Shown here: positions 19,539 to 30,200 of the stretch, in pieces
Numbering within the stretch: the first letter of the stretch is position 1
How the letters are laid out: each line of letters opens with the position of its first letter
Assembly (NCBI GenBank): GCA_001566745.1
Contig: KQ964432.1
Span: 131,825 to 163,640 of the forward strand
Source: Conidiobolus coronatus NRRL 28638
Taxonomy: Eukaryota; Entomophthoromycota; Entomophthoromycetes; Entomophthorales; Conidiobolaceae
Direction of reading: 5' to 3'
DNA length: 31,816 nt
Position numbers and translations under genes: made by a program
The notes under the pieces: model-generated
The model's input: the letters and a program-made list of their open reading frames with translations, nothing else
Told to the model about the DNA's origin: nothing
Databases searched by the model: none

Positions 19539-22500
19539 TTAATTATCATTAAAGAAAACTCTTCCTAATTCCAAACTTTGATCAATTTTCCTACTTCTGC
19601 TCAAGTTAATGGGCTGATGGCCCAAATCCTTAAAGGAGCAACTACCCAATAACTTTCTCAAGTACGTTAAACTATCTACTATTTGATCTACCATTCTAGC
19701 TCTAAGTTTACTGTCAATTTCTGGTCGGGTGTTAGACGTAAACCCTTGATTTTTCTCTAAAGAATTGAGATCGGTAATGAGTACTTGGAGGGAGGTTTCG
19801 AGATCTACAACAATTTGAATGTCGTCCTCTTCGGTGGCATTTACTTGGATCTGGTTGTATTGGAGCATTAATTGCGATAATTTCAAATAATATTTGCCCC
19901 CATAATCCCATCTCTTTACCTTTTCAGATGGGAATTTTGTTAAAATAGCTACAATTTCCTCAAAAGCCCTATTCATTAACATATCAGGACCTAATTTAGT
20001 TAAGAATACGTAATAAGCTTTATCGAATTTTTTAACTTTTAATAGCAATAGGAGTTCGTCTCTGAATCTACCTTGATATGCGTATAAATTTGCAAAACTA
20101 TCTTCTATCCAAATTGAAGGAATTCGAAGATCTTTTAAGGATACCGTTACATCGATTGTATTAGAAGTTTGAATATCTACACCTTGTAAAATTTGTTGAA
20201 ATTCAAAATCAACTTGAGGTTCAATATTCCTAGCTAATATATGTCGAATCATTTGAGATCTACACTTTGCATTTGATAAGTAACAACTAGCGAATATTGC
20301 CCATCTCCATAGTTTTAAACCTAATAATTGATTAATAAATAATACAGTTAACCGATCCATACAGTAGTTGGGATTTGTTTCAGATTCAAATTTTCCAATT
20401 CCAATTTGTTTTGTTAATATTAAAGCAAGTTGCCAACTTAATCTAAAATCTAAACAATTTGAAGTAATACCCAATGGATGAAGTAATTTTTCCAAACTAT
20501 ATTTAGAATTAATACCTAAATGTAGCATATGGTATAAAATATCGTAATGCTCTCTATTCTTCCATAAAAATGATTGTAAAGTATCGTACCAAGGGAATGG
20601 TAAACTATTTTTCATTCCTACAGTTGTTACCCCATCCTCTTCCTTATTCTCAATCCATTTTTGCATACAACGATCGTAGTAATGCAAGCATTTAGCTAAA
20701 TCATTTTCATATAATCCAATATACCAAATAAATAACCCAAAACTACGTCTCCAATCCAATCCTTTACAAACTTCATCAAAGTGACCAGTAGCTAATAAAT
20801 AGGGATTCATATTACCTTGGAGTAATTCGTAAATTTTACGCTTTTTAGCATCAATAAACTCCAAACAATGCTCAGTATGCCAAGATTTAATTTGTAAATT
20901 AATATATTCCCTAAATTCACCCTCACCACCAGCTTGAATTAAAAGTGAAGCTAATCTAGGATTATGAGTAGTAAAAGCAATATCACTTGCTTCTTCTAAA
21001 TTATGCCCAGTTAAATGTAACCAAATTAAATCTATTGGATCTTGAGAATTTTTAATTTCTGTAGTTTTTAAACTTTTTTGAATTATTGGTGAAACTAAGT
21101 TTGACCACCAATTACTTACTTTTTCCTTTGTTTCTAATTTCTTTAGTAATTTTTTACGTTTATAAACTAAATTTAAATTAATAATAATAAAAATAAAAAT
21201 TAATTTAAAATACCAATTGGATAATTGATAGAATCTTCGTTTTCTGATTCTTCATCAGAGGTAGTATCGTTACCAGGGTCATCTAGCTTGCTCCCCCATA
21301 ACTGTCCGCTTAAACTCCAAATATTCCTTTCCAACTCCAAACATCCTTGTAATTCACCTTCTCCTAACGTATGCAAGTAGGTATCAAAGCCCATATAGCT
21401 ACTAGGTCTAACAATAGGCACTTCATTCTCAATCCCTGGCATACTAGTATTCAAGGTTAATTGCAAACTTTCCTCTAAACTAGCTAATGGAAAACTAAAC
21501 TCAGGTTTATGATCAACGGAAAAAGCATTATTAACAACCCTAACTAAATGAGATTTTTGAGGAGAATTACCAGGATTAATATGGAAACCAGTAGTAAAAA
21601 CAATAGAGTTATTAGGACCCCAACCAATACGAAAACTTTTACGTAAACCTAATTCAATACTCGCAAAGTATAAATGATCCTTATTACTAGAATTTAGGGA
21701 CAACCCTGTATTTTGACGCTTTGGTGTTGGGATATTTGAACCTAAGAAAGGTGGTGAATGTTCTCTACCAAAGTTTAAGTTGGCCTCCTTAAAATTTTAA
21801 AAATTTTATTAGAAAAAGTAAAAAACTAAAGTATAATATTAGAGTATGGAGAATAATATTAAATGATGAAAATATATTTATTGGGATTGAAGTATTTATA
21901 TAATTTGTTGATTTACCGTAATAATAAAATTTTAAAAGTTGAATAATAGCAATTGTAAAATAAAATAAAAATTTATAATTGTCCTACCTGATTATCATCC
22001 TTATCTTCAACTAGGCCACCTTTTTCAAATTTACTAGGGGCTTTATAAGTACTGAAATGAGCTACTTTAAAAGTCCATTTACCACTAATCTTATCATAAT
22101 CAATAAATTCAGTATCGGGTAAAAGTTGTAAAGTTTTAACGTATTTCAATACAGTCTCCTCCTTAAATTGTCCCTCTGGTAATTCAGAATCTACATCCTC
22201 TGGGAAACAATTGAATAAGGTTACTTTGGAAGGAACGTTAAGTCCTTTTCCAAGAGCAGGCTTGTTAGTTTTATCAGGGTATACGGTACAGGTGTGACGC
22301 TTGAATGTGATAATATCACCAAGGAGGGCACTGAGACTTAATTGGGATAAATCAACTTCTTGAAGGAATTCAACCTCACCAAAGTCACGATGACCAGCTT
22401 TAAAATTCTTTAAGCTAGAGAGCTCTTCTTCGCTCATTTTGTGAAGTTCTTTCATTTCGGGAACTGTATAATACTTGCTTTCGTTAGAGGAAGCAGGGGT

Positions 22501-25406
22501 AGAAGTAGTGGCTGAAGTAGTAATTACATTGGTACTAGCAGGGGGATTAGCTACTCCATTGACAGCTGATCCAAAAGTTTTGGTTTCAGTTGAAGGTTGA
22601 GTTGATTTAGGTTGAGCTTCTCCATTAACAGTTATGGTTGGGGCTTGAGTTGAAGTGGAGAGATCAGCGCTAGAGGATGCAGAGAAGAAGGAGCGACTAT
22701 CGTTGAAAATACCACTGGCTTCAATTAAATTCTTCTTTAAAGAGAATCGAGTAGCAAAGTATGGGCGATTGGCAGGTCTCAAGTCAGTGTAACTTGGCAT
22801 AATACCCTTGCCATAAACTTTAGAAACGGGTGCAATAGAAGAGCGTTTACCATGAGGAACAGGAGTTTGAGTGAGTTGAATGAATGAAGATGGTAAATTG
22901 ACAGTTGAAAGGGGTCTTCTATATGGAAGGAATCTTGATGAAGCAGATGAGGCTTGATAATCCTTGGTTACAGGCTTAGAATCAACTGGAGTGGCAAGAG
23001 GAATATTCTTCTTTTCAGCAGGAGTAATTTTAGAGTTGAAAATAGTGGCAACAGATTCAGGAGTGGCCAAGTTGGTTCCGTAAATATCCTTATCAACTTG
23101 GGCAACAATAGGTGCAGCATTATTAATAGCGGCACCTCCAAGAGTACTTCCACCGAACATAGAAGTGCCAGTGGCTGGAGTGGTACCGAAGGTAGAGGTT
23201 CCAAAAGTATTGGTTTGAGGAGTAGTACCAAAAGTAGAAGTAGTAGTGTTACCACCAAATAATGATCCTGTAGTGCCAGTGTTACCGCCAAATGAGAAGC
23301 TAGTAGCAGGCTTGGCTGTAGCACCTCCAAAAAGACTAGTTCCAGTGGTACCAGTAGCAGTGTTGTTTCCGAATAAGCTAGTACCAGTAGCAGTAGAGGT
23401 GGCAGTATTTCCGAATCCAGTTCCAAAAGAGGGCTTAGCAGCGTTGTTTCCGAATAAACCTGTACCTGTAGTTCCTGTAGCGGCAGTATTATTAGTGCCA
23501 AATCCGAAACCAGTGGTACCAGTACCAGTTGCAGTGTTAGTACCAGTATTTCCAAATAGAGAGGTACCAGTTGTATTGGTATTCAAACCGGTGCCGAATC
23601 CAGTACCAGTAGTTCCTGCAGCGGAAGTATTGGTATTTCCAAAGCCAAAACCTCCACCAGTGGTATTTGAACCGAATCCGGTAGTAGCTCCAGCGGTTGA
23701 GGTGTTGGTTTGACCAAAACCAAATCCAGTAGAGGCAGTAGTAGTGTTGTTACCAAAACCAGTGCCTGTTGAAGTACCAAAGCCAGTGGTTCCAGTGTTA
23801 GTGTTTCCAAATCCACCAAATCCAGTACCAGTGCTTTGTTGGTTATTGTTGCCGAAAAGGCCACCAGCTTGGCTAGTGTTGGTAGCAGTGCTGTTATTAC
23901 CGAATCCAAAACCAGTAGAAGTAGTACCAGTGTTTGATCCAAATAAGCCTCCAGGCTTGGTTTGATTATTTTGTCCAAAAGCATTATTAGTTTGTCCAAA
24001 GCCACCAGTGGTATTACCGAATCCAGTAGATTGAGTTTGATTGTTTTGTCCAAAGCCAAACCCAGTATTACTAGCGGTATTAGTTTGTCCAAAGCCACCA
24101 GTGGTATTACCAAATCCAGTGTTAGTATTGGTATTAGTGTTGGCTCCAAATCCAGTGTTGGTGTTAGTACCAAACCCACCAGTATTACCAAATCCAGTAG
24201 ATTGAGTTTGGTTATTTTGTCCAAAGCCAAATCCAGTGTTAGTGTTGTTGTTTACGGGGGCAGCAGTTGTACCAGGGGGAAGAACGTTGTTAAAAGCTAA
24301 AATAATAATTAGTGAAAAATTTGGAAAATAATATGATTGTAAATAATTACCATGAGTTTGAGTAGCGCCAGCGAACATACCTGTGGGCTCAGGATATTGC
24401 ATAGGGATAGGTCCAGGAGCATCTGGTAATCTTCTTCCACGTTGATAATCTTGCCAGCGTAATTCTTCAAAGTTAAATCCTTTATATACAGGCATCAAAG
24501 TGATACTTTGATGAACAATAGGGTTGTTGTTAGGGTCTTTTTCATTAGTGACTTTGAAGGCAGTGTGGCCGGTACCAAGTTCAACAGTTCCACCGGCATT
24601 ATTAGCACCACCTCCAAACATAGATCCAGCATTTGATCCACCGAAACCACCAAAGCCTCCAGTGTTAGTGTTTGATTGACCGAAGCCACCAGCATTTGAT
24701 TGACCTAAAATATTAATTAATACATAAAATAAACATTACTTTAAAAGTAGCTTACCAAATCCACCAGTGTTGGAAGAGCCAAATGCATTGTTATTAGTGT
24801 TATTTGCACCAAAGCCGAAGCCTCCAGTATTGCTAGATTGTCCAAATCCACCGGCATTATTGGACTGGCCAAATCCACCAGTGTTGTTAGATTGACCAAA
24901 GCCAGAGGGTTGATTGTTATTCATACCGAAAGCATTATTGGTATTAGTTTGTCCAAAAGCACCACCAGTGTTGGTATTAGTATTTTGTCCAAAACCTCCA
25001 CCGAAGCCAGAGGTTTGAGTGTTATTACTGGCACCAAAGCCTCCTCCGAAGCCTCCAGTAGTGTTGCTTTGACCAAAACCACCGGTGTTATTAGTTTGAC
25101 CAAACATACCACCAGCGTTAGTGTTAGTATTTTGTCCAAACCCACCACCAAAACCACTGGATTGGTTGGCGGTGTTATTGGCGCCAAAGCCAAAGCCTCC
25201 GGATTGGTTGGTATTATTATTAGAGCCCCAAGGATTATTTCCTAAGAATTTAAGTTAAAATTTATAAAGATAAATAGTAAACGAAAAGAATTACCTGTGT
25301 TAGATGAGCCGAAGCTAAAGCCAGTTCCTATAATAAATTAAAAAGATTAAATTGTTTAAAATTGAATAATTTTTCAAATAATAAATTTAAAAGTACCAGA
25401 ATTCAT
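19539..25406 (-). CDS. NUP98-NUP96 (fungal NUP145-like): Nup98-Nup96 nucleoporin precursor, seven exons
   Basis: Nuclear pore precursor that cuts itself into an FG nucleoporin (Nup98 type) and a scaffold nucleoporin (Nup96, a Y-complex member). Joined exons: 25406-25397, 25327-25295, 25241-24756, 24704-24351, 24296-21988, 21787-21214 and 21166-19539. All introns are GT-AG, phases agree, and the total of 5394 nt gives 1797 residues plus stop. In order: FG repeats (1-205); GLEBS motif about 240-268 (VYKGFNFEELRWQDYQRG), which binds Gle2/Rae1; a second, Asn/Thr-rich FG domain with GFGF, GLFG and SLFG units (about 300-690); a linker; the autopeptidase domain (about 903-1042) ending in HF|S with cleavage after Phe1042; then the Nup96 part (1043-1797) with SFRIGWGPN at 1115-1123, an acidic stretch, and the alpha-helical Nup96 domain to the end. 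Human Nup98-Nup96 has the same order and nearly the same length. The ATG at 25406 is followed by a 10-nt first exon. Confidence 0.93.
21788..21987 (-). other. 200-nt intron after the autoproteolysis site
   Basis: Donor CAG|GTAGGA at 21987, acceptor TTAAG at 21788. It is three to four times longer than the gene's other introns. If retained, translation adds VGQL and stops. Two AATAAA hexamers lie inside (minus strand of 21877-21882 and 21805-21810). Confidence 0.85.
23140..24240 (-). repeat. FG-repeat-encoding low-complexity region (second FG domain)
   Basis: Codes for dozens of Phe-Gly units separated by Asn/Thr/Gly/Ala spacers, mostly TGFGF, with SLFG and GLFG units toward the C-terminal half. 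Units such as FGQNNQTQSTGFGN occur at least twice in near-identical form, a sign of repeat expansion. The low complexity keeps several other frames open on both strands; those are not genes. Confidence 0.85.
24297..24350 (-). other. 54-nt stop-free intron (multiple of three)
   Basis: Donor CATG|GTAATT at 24350, acceptor TTTTAG at 24297, phase 1. It interrupts neither the frame nor adds a stop, so an unspliced transcript would insert 18 mainly hydrophobic residues (GNYLQSYYFPNFSLIIIL) between the GLEBS motif and the second FG domain. Canonical splice sites, loss of FG character and hydrophobicity all argue it is an intron. Confidence 0.8.
24605..25327 (-). repeat. FG-repeat-encoding region (first FG domain)
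   Basis: N-terminal FG domain spread over exons 2-4, with GGFGQSN-type units repeated. It is interrupted by introns at 25242-25294 (53 nt) and 24705-24755 (51 nt). Confidence 0.8.
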
Positions 25407-26495
25407 CGATTTATATGAAATTTAAATTAATAGAAAGGAAGAACGAATGTATATGCAGATATAATATTTAAATATATAAAAATTTTTAAAAAAATTAATA
25501 ATTGATTACTAATAAATTATAATTTATTTTATATAATATAGTAACTATTCCTTAATTTTATGATGATGAAATTTTTAGTTCATTTAAATTCTATAAGCTT
25601 AATTGGATATTTATACTTCCTAGTGATAGGGTTGTTAAATTGACTATTATGGGATGAATTTTTTTCTAAGTGGATTAATTTTATCCAATCAACTGATTGT
25701 ATTATAGTATTTTTTAAACAGTTTTATTACAGTGTTTTACATTTTTGAATAATTGGATCGTCACAGCTCAACGATAATAAAAACTGTCCTCAAAATCACC
25801 CTATTACTTTTATTATACTTATCACCCAGTAGACACAAAGAAATCACGCTAATTTTTTAACATTAATTTTAATTTTAATTAGTTAAACCCTTCATTATTC
25901 TTTACAAGTCCCTTTCATTTCATTATTAATACAAATGCGCAATATTGATTCTTAGCCAATCATTTTAGTTAAAAAACTGAAGTTGCTGTGTTATTAGTAA
26001 TCAACTTATTTAATTTACTGTCATGCCCATTTTAGTTAATGATTTATTTAGTTTATTTATTTTTTGCAAATCAAGTGATTTTTTATTCAAATAACCATTT
26101 TATACAATTGTAAGAATTATAGCCAATAATAAATAGCTATAGCAATATATTTAGTTACGGATATTTATGCCACATTCATTATGCATTTTAATTAATAATA
26201 TTTTAACGAGATTATTAAAATAATTAATATATTTAGCTTCTTGAGTTAAAAAATAGCAAAAAGATTAATTATTTAATTTTCAAAAGTAAAATAATGTTAC
26301 CATTTTACGAAAATATTAAGTAATTTGGCAATGTATTTTCTAAATATAAAAACAATTTATAGTAATTTATAATAATACTTTATTCTCTTTAATGATATTC
26401 ATTTTGATGAATTGTAAATAATTTTATTTTAATTCCCGTAATTATATATTATGAAATACACAGTTATTTTCAATTGGTACTATAAAAATTGTATA
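25407..26495. other. AT-rich intergenic region upstream of the nucleoporin gene
   Basis: Presumed promoter of the nucleoporin gene lies at its left edge; no distinctive TATA box is evident. No gene or known element otherwise. Confidence 0.4.
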
Positions 26496-26757
26496 TGAGT
26501 GATTCTGTTTATTTTACTCTAATTTTGTATGAGCTCAGTTCAAAATTTTAATCTTAGTATAAGCAAGTTATTAGTATTTATAGCGCTTATTTAATATGGA
26601 TTAGCTTACAATATCATATTAAAACACTATTTTATCAACTTTGACTAATTAAATTTACTCTTCAATAATCTTTAAGCAGCTAAAAATCAAAAATATTGCA
26701 AATTTACCATATAAAAAATTTAGGAAATATTTTCCTCGTTTTAACCAGAATCACTCA
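26496..26757 (-). mobile_element. MITE-like element, minus orientation
   Basis: 262 bp flanked by TA at 26494-26495 and 26758-26759. Left terminus TGAGTGATTCTGTTTA; right terminus ttaaccagaatcactca: the two tips are perfect inverted complements over the first eleven bases (TGAGTGATTCT). It matches 3306-3543, with a short extra segment near the right end. Confidence 0.85.
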
Positions 26758-27398
26758 TATTACTTTACTAAATATGACTTTGAATGGAGTTGAAACTATC
26801 CAAATAAACTCTGAAAAGGAGCGAGGAGAAGTTTATTTGAAATAATTTAATACCAAAGCACCAAAAGATCAGAAACAGCACTTGTAAGCGATATTTATTA
26901 TTTTGTTTACTGTTTATCTGTTTGTACTGATTTCTGATGCTGAGAAATTCTACTTATATGCAAATATAGTACGTTTATCATAAATTAATCTAATAAAAAT
27001 TTGATATTATAATTCTTAACTACTCTATATATTTGTAAATAATTAATATATTTTATCGAAAAAGTAATACATTAAATACAAAGCTTTGAAAAAGTGAAAC
27101 AATCGAAACAGTTCATAAAAAGTCAATAATATCGCACTATGTAGATTTTTGACTATAAATTCAATAAATTATTAAATGGAACAATATTTTCATTTATTAA
27201 TAATAATAAAACTTTTCTTCATATTGATATTTTGATAAACCTCAATTGAATAATGATTGTTTTTTATTGACTAAAGTTATATAATAGTTTTATGTATTAT
27301 TCATTATTTATACTATATATAAAATAGTTTAATGCTAGTAATTTAATATATTCTAAATTAAATATCAACTTTAAATATATATTTAGTATAAAATATTT
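26758..27398. other. AT-rich intergenic region
   Basis: Nothing recognisable between the two repeat copies. Confidence 0.4.
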
Positions 27399-27629
27399 TG
27401 AAAGATTCTAGCTATAACTAGGAAAATTTGACCAAAATTTTTGAATTTTAGCTGCTTAGCTTATTAAGGAGCAGCTTTTATTATTTAAAGTTTATAATTT
27501 AGTATTTTAATATGATAATATTACCAATTCTATTAAATAACGACTATAAGTGATAAAAACTCGGTTATAATAAATTAAAATTTTGAATATAGTTTATAAA
27601 ATTTAAACTAATTTAACCATAATCTTTCA
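27399..27629 (+). mobile_element. MITE-like element, plus orientation
   Basis: 231 bp with left terminus TGAAAGATTCTAGCTATAA and right terminus ttaaccataatctttca followed by TA. The interior shows every block of the family consensus (AGCTGCTTAGCTTATTAAGG, TTTAGTATTTTAATATGATA, ACGACTATAAGTGATAAAA). Confidence 0.82.
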
Positions 27630-27751
27630 TATAGAAAAGATATTTTACACTTGTGATTGCTTGAAATTGAATCATAAATAAGATATGATCTTTTAATGGA
27701 TACTGATTAAAGGCTTACTTGCTCTAAGCAAAGAATATTACGATGGTTTAT
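27630..27751. other. AT-rich spacer
   Basis: Nothing recognised. Confidence 0.3.
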
Positions 27752-27932
27752 CTGGAGGAATTGGCAGTATTTTAGTTAAATGTCATGCAAAGAATTGACT
27801 TCTATGGTTATAGCTCAAATTTTTATTTAATTAGTTTAATTATTACTCAAATTAGGGATCCAAGCAATAGAATATTAACAATTAGTCAGGGGCAGATATA
27901 CCTATTGCTTTAGTGAGTGGAGCAGCTTGCAA
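27752..27932 (+). repeat. Decayed dispersed repeat, copy B
   Basis: Related to 10460-10650 and less decayed: it is richer in G and C and contains a coding-like reading (SGADIPIALVSGAACKAVSS) broken by stops on either side. A mobile-element origin is likely; the SGAD string recalls the aspartic-protease motif of retroelements, but the match is too short to rely on. Confidence 0.55.
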
Positions 27933-28590
27933 AGCAGTAAGCTCTTAGTTATTGAGAGCGGCTAATAACTTCCATATTGGTGTAGACAATATTGAATGAA
28001 TACCTTGTTGATTAAGGAGATAAGAATATTATTATGTACTATTGGTATTCTATTGGTAGATAGATAATATAAACTTATGTGTGATAAGATTTATATTAGA
28101 TAGCTGGACAGCAATTTGGTAAGCTTATGTAACTAGCGTATACAGCTAGTGATTTATAAGGAAACTGTGATTGATCTCTTGAATTGTAATCGAAATTCGT
28201 ATAAAAGACCCAATACACCATGTAATTTAGATGTAGCGTTAAGCGAGCTTGTATAGGTGAGAGCCGGTAGTGTTGTTGATGGTTGCTCCATGCTTTGCGT
28301 CTCGCTATATCTTACTTATTAATAAATTTTATCGTTAAGTCACATTTATTAAATTAGTTTGGTAAAAGGAACCTTAACTCATGTGTTTCGAGTAGAATGG
28401 AGTATTTTAGGTGAAAATTTCAATTGTGATGTTAATTATAAGGTTAACTGCAATTGCTAGAATTAGTTGTGGAAAATGCTGACAAGTAAGGATTTAGGCT
28501 CTATTATGCTAGCTTTAGCGCTGTTTTACCTATGGCTTGGTGACGTCGACAAAACAGTTACCATGAAACGGTGAGTGTTTGATTAATATA
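27933..28590 (+). pseudogene. Less AT-rich island with broken reading frames
   Basis: Composition changes abruptly at about 28590, after gaaacggtgag, where very AT-rich sequence resumes. All frames contain stops, TAG and TAA being common. It probably continues the decayed element at 27752. No protein family recognised. Confidence 0.35.
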
Positions 28591-30145
28591 AAATATTTTT
28601 ATTAAAATAAGTATGATTAATTGATTAATATAAATCTTTAATATTGTATCTTAGCGGTTTATTTATTTATCCAGTGATAATATAGTTTCAAGGTAAAATT
28701 TAATCATAATGAAATACATCCAGAACAATATTAGATTTTTTTATAAAAATTTTTAATTTTTTAATATAAATTAGGCAATATGATTTAAGCGAATTTTTAT
28801 AATTTTTTTATTCTAATTTTAAGAGTAAATTGGTTCTAAAATGGATTAATTTTATATGATAATTTGTTTATTATATTCTAAAAAACAAAAATAGTCATGC
28901 ATATGATAATAATTTTAATTTAATCCAATTTTAAACTCAGTTTAGAATCTTTTATATACATTATTCATGTTAAGATCACATTTAAATTATTGGATATAGT
29001 AATATGATTAAATAGCATGATTATTGGTTTAAAAATTTTGCTGTAAAGCTATGTGATAGACACACTATAATAATAGCTCAAATTAATAGTTATATAATCA
29101 GAATATATTCTCTTATAAAAAGTGTACTTATAACGTATATTTATTGTACTCAAAAGTTATACTTATGCTCTACTTTTAGTCTACTTTTTGAATTGAGGTT
29201 TTCGATTTTTTGGTTTAATTTTTATTGTAGTTCTTTAAAGATACTCGGTATTTATAAATGAAACTATATTTGTTTTTTTTATAGTTATATTGCTAATATT
29301 AAAAATCTTCACAGATAATAGTGTAAATTAAGGGTGAGAATGGATTTCAAGTAAATAATTTATCCAAAAATTTAGAAATTAACACTTAAATTATCATTTT
29401 AAAAAATCAAACTATTGAGCTATCTATGTAGTTAAATTAATACTCAATATTTTTAGAATATTATTCATTATTTATAAAGAAAATAAATTCGCAAAATTGT
29501 TCAAAAATTATTTAGTATCCAAAGATTTTAAATAAATTTATTATCAAAACCACAAAATTATTCTTGTTCATATACATTCATTATACAATAATTAAAAATA
29601 AGATGTTTAGACAAATGTAAAAATGTAAAAATAAAAATTATAACTCAACGCCTTCTGTTGGGCAGTTTGGCTTAGTAATTTAATGCTTTTGGCTCCTAGT
29701 TTTCCATTGTTCATGTGATTCTAATAGTTAAAGGCTGCCATTTAGGCAATTACTCAATATGGTGTGATCATTAAATCCATCTTAATATTATTATAACCAG
29801 ATTTTAATTTTCAGAATTTCTTACAACGTCACCAGAATCATGACACTATTTTAATATATAATATATCGCTGTAAGTTTATAATTATTATGTATACCTATG
29901 TACTTATTTCATCAAAATAATGATAACTTTATTAGTGTAACTATATTAAAAATTGAGTTTAATATCTTATCAGGCAAAGAGATTGATATTGGATACATAA
30001 ATTTTATCATAATGATGATTCGGATTTATTGTATATCAAGTGGAAAGCCTCTCACTTATACCTATATTTGATTTAAAAATGCTAAATATAAATGTTAACC
30101 AATTAAAGTTATATATTAAAATATACCACAAGTTTTTAGTATAAT
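28591..30145. other. AT-rich intergenic region
   Basis: Very AT-rich; a possible badly decayed right terminus of the small repeat (cagtttagaatcttttata) near 28940 is too weak to call. No gene seen. Confidence 0.4.
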
Positions 30146-30170
30146 TATATATATATATATATATATAATA
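30146..30170 (+). promoter_or_regulatory. (TA)n run and TATA-type promoter of the P450 gene
   Basis: A perfect TA dinucleotide run at 30146-30167 leads into TATAATAG, with the ATG about 33 nt further. It may supply the TATA element; the length of the run is likely to vary between strains. Confidence 0.4.
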
Positions 30171-30200
30171 GCTATATGGCTAGTTAGTTTAAATATTAAA

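Noticed and set aside
19539-21703. Two separate minus-strand genes downstream of Nup98
   Set aside because: Both lack an ATG start and join in frame to the Nup98 exons by short GT-AG introns, forming the Nup96 half of one precursor.
22954-25245. Several long open frames on both strands overlapping the nucleoporin FG region
   Set aside because: They are by-products of low-complexity FG-repeat codons, give biased Val/Pro/Leu or Ser/Thr strings, and overlap the well-supported seven-exon gene.
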